64,000 nucleotides of DNA from Acholoe squamosa (Eukaryota > Annelida > Polychaeta > Phyllodocida > Polynoidae). The translations under genes were made by a program, and so were the position numbers. Positions 32,075 to 41,861 of the stretch are shown here, piece by piece; position 1 is the stretch's first letter; each line of letters begins with the position of its first letter. The notes under the pieces were generated by a model, which was not told where the DNA came from, searched no databases, and worked only from the letters and a program-made list of their open reading frames with translations. The DNA lies in NCBI GenBank assembly GCA_949317995.1, contig OX439036.1, positions 85,132,420 through 85,196,419 of the forward strand, given 5' to 3'.

Positions 32075-34732
32075 TGGGTAGTTTTTGACCCAGTGTCATT
32101 TTTTACCCTGCCCCCGCACCTCTCACCCCCTCCCTCCCTGCCTTATCAGTTGACCTAGATAAGTAGTCTCTTACCTGTTGTGGCTTTCTGTTACACATAC
32201 ACACAAGAATACAATCATGTTTAAACTGTGCTTTCTAAACTGCTATACTTCATATCCAAAGATTAACCCAATCAATTTTTCGGGTAGTGTGTTGTATATA
32301 TCAAATGTGATGCAAAAATTTCATTTTCATAATTCTGAGCCCAGAGAGATATTTCTCCTCATGCCTACTGCTCTTTTTCAGAAACAAACTAAAAGAAAAT
32401 GGCTAAAGAATAATTTTGCATTCTACACTTCTATTATTAACCTCTCTCTTTTTATATTTATATGTAATGTTTTGATGATCTTATCATCGTACATAGATAA
32501 AGAAAGATAGCCCAAAAATATAAATTTATATCATTTTTTTGTTGTAGAGCGGAGAGACCAGGACCAATTATTCACCTATATCTACCAAACCGGGCTTGGG
32601 AATTGACCAGAGTTTCGCTAACTCTATATACAGAAGCTTTCTGTGCCAAACTGAGCTATTTATTATAGGTTTTATAACTGAGAGCTTTTCCAGCCCGGTT
32701 TGGTACATAGGACTTTTGTATAGGGTTGGCTCCCTAAAGATATGTTGATGTGAAGTCTGGTTTGATATATAAGACTTCTGTATAGGGTTTGTCAGGTAAA
32801 GACAGGTTGATATTCAAACCTATTTTGATGCCTAAGTACCCCGGCGGCCGACTTGAACTTTATTTTTACCCAGATGTGTGGTCAGGGATCTGAACATCAA
32901 CGGCACGTACATGCTCATTACTTGATATATGACCCATAATGGCAGATTCTTGAAAGGTAAAGCCATATTGATGCAGTTCAAATTTGTGTGACATGCCCAT
33001 ATTTTGCCAGGAGTCTTATAATATTATTAATAACCCACTCCACCGCTTATTCCTATGGGAACAATGTGGAATATAAATCATATGATGTAGGGGATCCTTG
33101 TAACCCCTATCTCCCTCCCAGCCATCAGAGTTAGCAGTCACTCCTTCCAAGAAATATCCCCATCTCCTATAGCCCCTCCCCTACCCATAAGCATAAGTGA
33201 TCATTACAAAATGAAAAGAAATACTTCAATCACAGTTTACAGTAATAAGCTTTTAATCCCTTTGGCTTCCTGTTTGCTTTGCATTAAACAATGAACCACA
33301 GGTCGGAGGAGCCTCCACCCCACCCCCTCAGTCCCCTCATAATGGAGTTATCCCTTTCAAAATATACCCATATTGGAGCACGCCATTTCCGCCCTGAAGG
33401 CTGAAAAGGGACCCATTTCACCCAAAATCATGACCACACATCTCGGTATGATTGGGGCTGTGTCGCCTTCTTGGGCTAAGAACTGTGGATAGGAGTTGTT
33501 AGCTAAAGGCTGGTCGATTTCCCAGCCCAATTTGGTACATGAAACAAGTCATAAGGCTTTGTTAGCTAAACCCTTTTGTGGCCTAAAGCCTTTTGCCAGG
33601 TAAAGCTTTTTGTCAGATATTTTTAATAAGAGGTTTGTGCTTTAAAGCAACTTTTGTCAGGTGATGTGCCCATGTCGGTCTTCAGCTCACAAAGGGTACC
33701 CATTTGTCAGCTAAAGACGATTTTGCCAGCTAGATTTTCCAAATACTGTTTGAATTTTCCCCACACAATGTAACAATATCACCTAGAATGAATGGGTCAT
33801 TATCATATGCCATCCACGGTCGCAAAGGGCTCACAGTACTTATTTAGAGGCCTGTTCTAGTACTTTTCAAATGGGTCTAACTTAATTCATGCCCACCAAA
33901 AGGTGCACCTTGGTCCAAAATTTGATGATTTTATCCAAAAACATGGAAATCAGAGGGAATGAGAGAGAATAAAGTGTGGGGTACATTTAAAGTGGTCATT
34001 AGAAACATCTGGACTCATTTTAAGTTTGATTGACTGTTGAGCCCTTCTCATCGGATCTACTAGCTTAAGCATCGCTATACAAATTATAACCTAACAATAC
34101 AAAATGACGCCACCGGTTTTGCTGTAGGGCAGATTAACCTTGTGACCCCAGGGTATCAGGTAAAAAAGATGAATGCCCCTGATGGCTGTAAAACCTTTAC
34201 CATCTGAACAAAAGTAGTCCGATATGACAGACTTCAACAGCTGATCAGAGATTGTTTACAGCGGGGTGCATTGCATTGCCATGGGGCTCAGATCTGTTGC
34301 AATAATCCTTGTGTGAAGTAAAAGTGATATTATGTCTCTTGGTTTACTAGGCAATCAGATCCCATATCACCTACGTATCTACATCTGTACTAGCTCTTTT
34401 GTACATGGATGAACCTTTCAAACAGTTGCCATGGCAAGGGTGAAAATCAAGGATGAATAAAATGCAGTTATGCCCATTAGTTGAACACAAACAGAAAGAT
34501 GAACGAATATAGCGTCTTGAGTATTGAGCAATGGAGTAAGAGCGTCATGCCCAGTCATACCCCTCATTCTAGCATTTCTTTTAACCCTCTCCACTTTCTC
34601 ATTAAGTGGCCTCATTAGGTGGCCAGCCATACAAAAGGGATACCCCACACACCTTGGTCTCGGGTATTATTACTCCGAAGCGAGTCACTATTAATTCATA
34701 CAAATGTACAGGTAAAACATGATTTTCTTTAC
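32075..34732. other. Intronic sequence with a degenerate repeat
   Basis: No exon seen. Between 32560 and 33780 words such as AACCGGGCTTGG, TTTGGTACAT, TTTGTCAGGTAAAG and TTTGTTAGCTAAA recur irregularly, suggesting a decayed tandem repeat. Confidence 0.4.
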
Positions 34733-34821
34733 CTTGTTGTTGGTTAGGCTGACATACAGCTGGGTTTCTTTGGGCAAACGTGGCAGCCACCACGTATGTA
34801 GCTACCAACACCATGTATAAC
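34733..34821 (-). CDS. Exon 2 of the secreted, possibly ependymin-related protein (signal peptide)
   Basis: An 89-bp exon between an acceptor (TTTGTGTTTCAG ending at 34822) and a donor (GTAAAG from 34732). It supplies nearly the whole signal peptide, YMVLVATYVVAATFAQ, then RNPAVCQPNQQQ with one Cys. It enters in phase 2 after exon 1 and leaves in phase 1, matching the neighbouring exons on both sides. An in-frame ATG further upstream (34844) would be used only if the acceptor were not. The phase agreement across three exons is the main reason I trust the model. The intron to exon 3 is about 8.7 kb and holds MITEs and LINE debris. Confidence 0.6.
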
Positions 34822-35145
34822 CTGAAACACAAATCAATGGACATGATGGGGCTTATCAGTTTGATTCAATTGATACAAAAAAAGTCCAATTTTATATATA
34901 GAACGCCCGGTAAGCGCTTAGACATTACGTTAAGTGGATAATATACTGGCTTAATCAGAGGGATGCAATAAACTTGCCATGCGCACAACAGACATGGTAG
35001 ACCCCACCTGAATCATCCTGATAATACTAGCACAATACATTGAAGAAGCTCAGCTAATATGATTCCAAACGCTTATGCTTTGGTTCAGAAAGGAAATTAT
35101 ATAGAAATCTGATTGTGAGTTGATAAAGAGCTCTATGATATAGAA

Positions 35146-35195
35146 GTCTTCCATTTGTACCATATTTGTACCATATTATAGTACAAATGGAAGAC
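35146..35195. repeat. Hairpin repeat
   Basis: GTCTTCCATTTGTAC and GTACAAATGGAAGAC are perfect inverted arms of 15 bases around a 20-base AT-rich loop. It lies in intron 1 of the putative ependymin-like gene. Confidence 0.8.
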
Positions 35196-35404
35196 AATAA
35201 AGACAACGGTTACAAGTTTTGTCTTGTTAGCAAAAGTGATAATGACTGTTCCCCTTGAATGGCAAAGTAAATATTTGGTAAAACAATGTACCTGTCAATG
35301 ACACCAAAGGTCTCAGTGCTTAATTTCAATTTGTTCCCTCATTTAGCTGCAATTGATATTTCAGAAAGGTGAGAATTTTAAGTAAAGCAGAAACAGACAC
35401 AAAC

Positions 35405-35412
35405 CTGTGCAT
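35405..35412 (-). CDS. Exon 1 coding end of the same gene (ATG)
   Basis: ATGCACAG followed by a GTTTGT donor at 35404. Joined to exon 2 it reads M-H-R-L-Y-M, putting a basic residue before the hydrophobic core as signal peptides have. ACC precedes the ATG. Upstream on the minus strand, TATAGGAGG near 35490 could be a promoter element. A coding exon of eight bases is small but not rare for first exons with a 5' UTR. Confidence 0.5.
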
Positions 35413-36440
35413 GGTGATCCTGCTCCAAGACTGACAGTAGGGGCTCAGTGAGGGCTTGCTGATTAACATCTGCCTCACCCACCTCCTATACACGCCCACC
35501 GCCTAAAGTTCACTTTTACCTACTCTCTGATATCTGTGTTACATAACATAGCTTTGGCATACAGTTATGATATTGTGCTGCGTTCAGGCAGCTTGCTTGC
35601 CGTCTATACCTTTTTTTATCCAGACGCTTATCAGATAGATATGTACTATGGGCCTTCCACAGGGGCCTCTATTAGGGAGTTCAGCCAGGGCCGAGATGTA
35701 TGTTTGATATATAAATCTGTGACTTTGATTAACGAACAGAAAATAAGCCATTTCTCTATTCCATCTCCATATTATTCCTGGGGGTGATGGCTAGGTGATG
35801 CGGTGGAGATCGAGGGAGAACACCCTACTTAGTTTTCATGTCAGAGATCGGTCGAATGTCATCAGAATCGGACAATATTACACAAGCTAGTAGTAAAAAC
35901 AATAAGCTGTCTATTCTCATATCCATTTCTGAGTGTCCCCTTCATTCAGTATAGATTAAATTAGTGGATCAGTTACTGAAAATTTGAGGACCCACAACTA
36001 ATAAAATTGCCGACAGGAGTGTACACCGAAGGAATATTGGTATCTACCCCAACATTACCAATGAGAGTTCAACTCAGAGAAATGTTAGTTTTTTTTTCGA
36101 ATGACTATATCGCTCATTATTAGGCTGATTAGTGACGGCCAATGTAGTAGGGACTGACTGACCTCCCTCTTCCCTATCACAGTGGGCACAGTACGTTGAA
36201 TAAATGGTGATATCTGCTTGATCAACGTTGATTAATCTGTTTTCGACGTTAATTCAACGTGCTGCAATATTTTAAGTGACACTATCAAGATAGGGCTAAA
36301 CGTATAGGAAATGTCGAATTCCCACCAGTTCCTCATAATATTCACAGTACAGCAATCCTTATACTTCTGCACCAGTATAACTTTATATTTCGTCATTCTG
36401 AATATGTATATTTTCGACCAAACCCTATACCTGTGTGGTG
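35413..36440. other. Upstream region of the ependymin-like gene; no other gene seen
   Basis: Probable 5' UTR and promoter of the minus-strand gene up to about 35550. Beyond that I see only non-coding sequence. The frame 35536-35787 has no support. Confidence 0.35.
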
Positions 36441-36449
36441 TTAAACTGG

Positions 36450-36610
36450 CAATATTTACAACCGATCATAACTAGATGTGGTAGCAGTTTTAAGATTAGG
36501 TGTAGGCTTACAATAGCAGGCGTTTCTGTAAAGGTCATCAGTGTATTCTAATGTTTTTTCTATGTGACCGGACCAAGATAAGAGTGGTTGTAACCTTACA
36601 ATAGTCATAA
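36450..36610. repeat. Fragment of the CAGTGGGGTG MITE family
   Basis: Matches the interior of 26459-26705 in inverse orientation over about 75 bases (AGCAGTTTTAAGATTAGG against AGCAGTTTTAATAGTGAT). No terminal repeats are recognised here. Confidence 0.6.
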
Positions 36611-37077
36611 TTTGGTTTTAGAAATGGAAATACTGTGACCATTATTTTCTATGGCTTGTGAAACTAATTGGATTGCAAGATTTTGTATCCAATCACTTCA
36701 TATGTAGATGACAATTCTCATGAACCCTGGGCCACAATAATCCAAATCATGTAACGACTAAATATCAACCATGAATAGCAGGAACCACGGCTTATACCCT
36801 GGACCAAAATTTAAAGTTTACTTGGTCATAGGCAATAAAAATGGCATTGCCAGTTGATGTGGCACGTGTGAAGAGACACAGTGAGCGGGCCTTCAGACAC
36901 GTGACTATACAGTCGTTGTCTCACGCGTGAAAACCTCCAAAAAAACAAACTTGAGAGAATACTCCTGTCAAACAGTACCATGCCTCTAGCATTGTAACTA
37001 GCTGTAGATCAGGTACAATCTGTAATGTGATTCCTGACTGTCTTGACCTATCGCAGTATTATCGGGTGTTCAAACCC

Positions 37078-38075
37078 ATAGTCCACTTGCCCGTCCACTT
37101 GGCCTCTGTTGTGCGATTGAGCCATAAAATTCCTATATGAATGTCTGTGACAGGGGCCTATAGATCTAGTGGACTATATAAATTTCTGCTACAGAGGCCT
37201 AGTCAACGATCTATGTAACATCGATAGTATGGCTCAATCCCGCGACAGAGGACAAGTGGACTATGGGTTTTAGTGAGAAGCTAAGTAATATTTATACAAT
37301 ACCATGCACTTATTTCAATAATTCAAGTTCTTGAATTTGAAGGCAGTTTGTAGGGCTGCAATTGCCTGGGCGACCTTAACACCATATTGATTAGATGCTA
37401 ATTGTGGAGTGCATCCTTCATTTACGGTAATTTCTGCTGTAGTCAAAGTCTGCTCACAAATTCAGCCTAAAAACGTCATTGGATACCTTTTCAACCACAG
37501 GATACGGCTAGAAAATCATGCAGAAATTTTTTACATAATGATTAGATTGTGTCGGAGTATAAACACCTTGTGCTTGCAATTTGAATATAGCTAAAACCCA
37601 GAGTCCACTTGGCCTCTGTCGCATGATTGAGCCATACATTTCCTATATAAATTTCTGAGACAGAGGCCGAGTGGACTATCGATGTAATGTCAATAGTCCA
37701 CTTGGCCTCTGTCGCTCGATTGAGCCATTCATTTCCTATATGAATTCTTGTGACAGAGGCCTAGTGGACTATGGGTGTTACAGGTTAAAGAGCGACATCT
37801 TTGTCCTTTCTGTTTGTCGCAATAGTGGAGGCTCCACTACATGATTTTTTGCTACATTCTCATAGAATGTTATCCCTATAGTGCCTTAGACCCATAGTCC
37901 ACTTGGCTTTTCGGTGGCGAAAGAGCCATATATTAATTATGTAAATTGCTACGATAGAGGCCAAGTGGACTCTCAATGTAACATTGATAGTCCACTAAGG
38001 CCTCTATCGCAGGAATTATTATAGGAAATGTATGGCTCAATCATGTGACAGAGGCCAAGTGGACTATCGATGTAA
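37078..38075. repeat. Series of hairpin-forming repeats on GTCCACTTGGCCTCTGT
   Basis: The word ATAGTCCACTTGGCCTCTGT and its complement ACAGAGGCCAAGTGGACTAT alternate in at least three clusters (37078-37268, 37598-37783, 37888-38075). Each pair of arms encloses about 50 bases containing GATTGAGCCATACATTTCC. Each cluster holds about two hairpins separated by CGATGTAATGTC-like spacers. The last cluster lies inside the MITE at 37829-38588. Confidence 0.8.
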
Positions 38076-38588
38076 GGTATAGGGTGTTGACATTCCTATA
38101 CTGTAAACATGAGATTCAAAATTGTAAACATGAGATTTCAGGGGTCATTTCATGGGTGATCTCTCTCCTTGTGTGCACTATTTACAAACTAACCTACACC
38201 TGCATAGACTCTGTGATTGTGTGCGAGTTCAATAATTATATAAACATCACCACAGCAAAATATAAATAACAACACAGCAGTTACACAGATCACAGGGTAT
38301 TGTACTGTAAAAATCAAACCTGTCTGATTTTGAGTTGCATAGAGTCATCAGTGTGAAAGTCTGCAATATTTACATTAGGTCATCTTGATTTGGTAAACAA
38401 AAACATCTTTTTGACAACACAAGCATGCCTGAAATTGCACACAATGACATCCCAACATAAACAAATGGCTCCTTTAACATACAATTTCTACCTCGCAATG
38501 ATAACAAATGCCACTTTGAGTCTTTGTTTGAGTCTCATTTTGTGAGAATAGCTCCGATTCTCTGCAAAAATCGGGTAGTGGAGCCTCA
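37829..38588. mobile_element. MITE-like element with GAGGCTCCACTAC ends
   Basis: GAGGCTCCACTACATGATTT near 37831 is the inverse of the right end, which reads AAATCGGGTAGTGGAGCCTC near 38585. The right 350 bases are the second copy of the repeat at 545-895. A hairpin cluster is embedded in the left part. It looks non-autonomous. The superfamily is unassigned. Confidence 0.65.
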
Positions 38589-38883
38589 GCTAATGGATTC
38601 ATACACACATGTGAATCGTGATCCCACCGGCAATATCTCCGCATAGCCTATATGGCATAGGTTCATATTTTGATCACATGAAAACCGAGCGTTATGAATA
38701 TATGATAGGTCAAAGAATAATGGTAGAGAATGACATCAGTTTGGCAGGAGATTATTACAAAAAGATACATTGTACACTCAGTGAAATAGACAGTAGTCCT
38801 GCCCCGTGGTATATTGGGTGGCACGATGGGCGGTGTCTTTTCTTTTAGGCCCTTGTCCCAGGTGTCGCTGTCGGTGATCTCCG

Positions 38884-39255
38884 TTACCGTAATACCTTGC
38901 GTATAAGGCGCATCTGAATTATAGGATGCACCCTGAATTCATACCAGGCCTACAAGGAGCACCTAGGGCCAACGTTTGGTACCGTAATACCCCGCGTATA
39001 AGGAGCACCCAGACTTTGTGGGCTTGATAGAAAAAATTAAAATGTCACAACTTCTGTTCTAATCGATGGATTTTCAAAATTTGAAAATATAAAACGAGCT
39101 AATCAGAGCCTTTTTCTACCGCCACATACCAATGTATGTGGTGGCCCGGTGTCTCAGGGGAATTTTAGAAAAGAAATATTACCCACCTATAAGGCGCACT
39201 AGGGGTTCGTCCTCGTGTATGAGGCGCACCTTATACGCGAGGTAATATGGTAATT
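38884..39255. mobile_element. MITE, GCGTATAAGGCGCA family
   Basis: ACCTTGCGTATAAGGCGCAT on the left and a complement reading ACCTCGCGTATAAGGTGCGC on the right form the ends. An extra internal end lies near 38995. A lone end lies at 39341-39385, and a decayed copy at about 44515-44720. No coding capacity. Confidence 0.7.
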
Positions 39256-39448
39256 ATAGTACTGTTTTCTATTAGAAAATCCTTGCCCATAAGCACAGCC
39301 TGTCTTCAGGTAGGTTCTTTAAAGTGCAGCGAAAGGGTTTTCCTCGCGCATATAAGCTGCGCCTTATACGCGAGGCAATATGGTATTTGGATTCCCCATG
39401 CAGCTTCAGCCGACTCAGGCTATTCTAGCACGCTGTCACTGCCCAGTC

Positions 39449-39719
39449 CAGGAGGGTCTTGCCAAAAAGGAAACGTGAACCAACAAAGGAAACGTGCACG
39501 TTTTTGCCTTGCTAAATAAAAGTTTGGATAATCGTCTAGAGAAAACGTGCACGGTTTATTTTTTTTACATCTCAGAACGGGTTTCCCATATTATGTTCTG
39601 TTGTAATTCTTTTGTCAATGCTATGAAAACGATTTAGGCCATGCATGTTTTGCTCAGCACTCTCTGAAAAGTTTTACAGTGGTTCATTCTCGTTTTGGCA
39701 AGACCCTCCTGACCACTGA
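39449..39719. mobile_element. MITE, GGAGGGT-CTTGCCAAAA family, copy 2
   Basis: CAGGAGGGTCTTGCCAAAA on the left and TTTTGGCAAGACCCTCCTG on the right are perfectly inverted. Inside are AAACGTGCACGTTTTT and a second GTGCACG word, as in copy 1 (1270-1524), to which it aligns in reverse. Confidence 0.8.
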
Positions 39720-40113
39720 TTGGCACCTGGAATTAGGCTGTCCCCAAACACAGCGCTTGCTATACACATGTAAATTCCTTATTGCAGTACAGCGTATCAT
39801 GATATGAAAATATTATTATTGCTGAGTGATCTATCAATTATTTTTAATAACCTCTATGTCAACTCGACTAATGTACCGACCTATCGGGATACATTATTGA
39901 CCTGTGAGATAATTCCCTTACTTCTTAGGGTGCGTTACATAACAGCTGATACCATAGAGCTGCTGGTACCCATCATGCTAGCTATTTTCAGTGCTTATCT
40001 CTTCAGGTGCAAGATCAAGCAATGGCGCCCTCTACTGAAGATCTTGGAATATAATTATACGCTTGACAGGCATGAATCCTAGGCGTATGGTGAAGGGGAT
40101 CTCTCCTATCACA
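39720..40113. other. No gene seen
   Basis: Non-coding. The frame at 39804-40082 has no recognisable domain. The word GTGCGTTACATAACAGCTGATACC also occurs as a near complement around 63450, hinting at another dispersed repeat. Confidence 0.35.
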
Positions 40114-40114
40114 T

Positions 40115-40434
40115 AAGGGAGTGGTCATTATTTATCAAAGGGGGGGGGGTGTGGAGGGTTTTCGTGCGGACGCGCAAGCAATTTTTATGCCTCCCCCCTC
40201 GACGCCAGTCAAAATTCTTTGCATGTTCCCCCCACACTGGAGGCACAGATAATTTTTGCGCCCCTCTTTGATCTATATAGTAGCATGCAGGCTTTTCTGC
40301 CGAAAGGAGGGTAAATTTTGTACACATCCCCTCAAGACGGGTCAAAACTTTTTATGCCCCCCTCAGGAGGGGTCTGAAAATTTTACGCCCCCTCACCACC
40401 CCGTTGATAAAGGTGCACCATTGACCACTCCCTA
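40115..40434. mobile_element. Foldback/MITE element, AAGGGAGTGGTCA ends
   Basis: TAAGGGAGTGGTCATTATTT on the left is inverted against the right end, AAAGGTGCACCATTGACCAC then TCCCTAA. The inversion includes TTTATCAA next to G/C tracts. The interior is C/G-homopolymer rich with repeated TTTTTATGCC-like words. Confidence 0.7.
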
Positions 40435-41212
40435 ACCCCCACCCCCTACCATAGCACCGAGACCGTTGAGCTCCCGCCCTCCCATATGAAAAATGTTCTT
40501 CCTACGCCTCTGCAAATACTCAAAATGTCGATGTTCCAGCCCATTCTATTGCGAACTGTAGAATACTTTTTTCATATCTTCCTCTGACTACAAATCAATA
40601 AGGTATGTAGCGATAGTTTTTCTACCCCTTTCTCCATATTAAATTCCATTGACACTTCCTGACAAGTATAGATCTTTACATACTGGTGAGAGGGGATTAG
40701 GCTGACAGAATGTATGTTGGACGTTGCCAGTCTATGTATGAGGCTTCCGTCAGGTGGCTTAGGCAGCCAAGACCTCCATGGCTTTAGAATAAGCTATACC
40801 TCTTCCCCTAGATGTATGGGAGGACGAGGATTCTGGAAGTAAGCGAGATAGGGGCAGTCAGCATTTTCCCGAAATAGGGAGTCCAGTTGCTGTAGCCGCT
40901 AATTGGTGAGAAATAGAGTCTCTCAAACCTTGCAGTTCTGTGACTTACCATACCTTACTTTGTCCAGATTTAAGCGCCTTCTCCTCTACTACTAAAAAGG
41001 CATTGAAATGGGGATATTTTGCCCTATATGACCCACTACCATCACCGTTTTATATCCAAGTCATGTCTTCTAATACGAAAGTCCCACCTCTGAAGGGTTC
41101 GAGTTCCTCCATGTCCAAATTCAATACATTATCACCAGCAGACGTGTGCTTTTCTCCATAGAGACACATTGCATATCCTTTGGAAAGACAATCAGAACGT
41201 GCATGCCATCAT
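40435..41212. other. No gene seen
   Basis: Non-coding sequence upstream of the GPCR exon. It could hold the promoter of that gene, but I see no clear core element. Confidence 0.3.
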
Positions 41213-41286
41213 GCACGTTTGTATGTACACGTTTTATGCTATAAAAGAGCCAATCTCGTTTTGTTTTTGGAAAGACCCTCCTGGGC
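41213..41286. repeat. Fragment of the CTTGCCAAAA MITE family
   Basis: The words GCACGTTTGTATG and TGGAAAGACCCTCCTG match one end of the MITE at 39449-39719. It sits under 300 bases upstream of the GPCR start codon. Confidence 0.6.
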
Positions 41287-41569
41287 TGCCTGCCGTGCCT
41301 TGCTGGAGGTGACAGTCACACACGCCTCTGTGCGCTGCTCAGTGTGGACCTCTGCTGGCTCTACCTACACACTGGAGACGCTCAGGAGGAGCGAGACCAG
41401 TGAGCACAGAGCTGCTCCTGCAGGAGGAGAGTCCCCACACTTCAAAGTGCCAGCAGCAAATACCTGCACATCACTGAGTGAGCGGCTCAGTCCTATCAAG
41501 GAATCGACAGACTTGTTTAAAGTGGAAAATCATTGGCCACGTCGAAGTTGCTCCTGGTACGATCATAAC

Positions 41570-41861
41570 ATGCCCCCAGCTTGGGAAGAGACCCTGGAGG
41601 AAGGTGATACTGTCCTGACCAACATGACAGGTGGCCTGCAGGCACCTGGTCCCTCCTATACATGGGGAGTAGGCTCTACCAATATGAGCAACATGTACCC
41701 GTATACCAACATGTCCTTTCCAGGTTTCAACCCTAATGATAGCCTGGAGGACATGTTCGGTGGAGGGGACATGTCACTTTCTGGGGCCAGTCCATTTGAC
41801 ATCTACACCCGTGCAGTTCTCATTGTACTCTATGGGACCGTCTTCTTGTGTTGTTCTGTGG
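41570..41861 (+). CDS. First coding exon of a class A (peptide-type) GPCR, partial
   Basis: From ATG 41570 the exon encodes about 97 residues. The N-terminus is extracellular in character and has three N-glycosylation sequons (NMT, NMS, NMS) and acidic/Gly/Ser composition. A hydrophobic run, AVLIVLYGTVFLCCSVG, then matches TM1 of rhodopsin-family receptors just before the conserved GN. The exon ends inside the Gly codon (phase 1) at a strong GTAAGT donor (41862). The frame is open upstream to 41180, but that part looks like 5' UTR plus repeat, so I prefer the ATG at 41570. The LYGxxFL pattern is common among neuropeptide receptors, but the ligand cannot be named from TM1 alone. The next exon, starting with the TM1 Asn, is not seen in the window. 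Confidence 0.6.

Noticed and set aside
41180-41569. Upstream extension of the GPCR frame
   Set aside because: It has no ATG suited to initiation, starts within a MITE fragment and has no receptor-like sequence. More likely 5' UTR.
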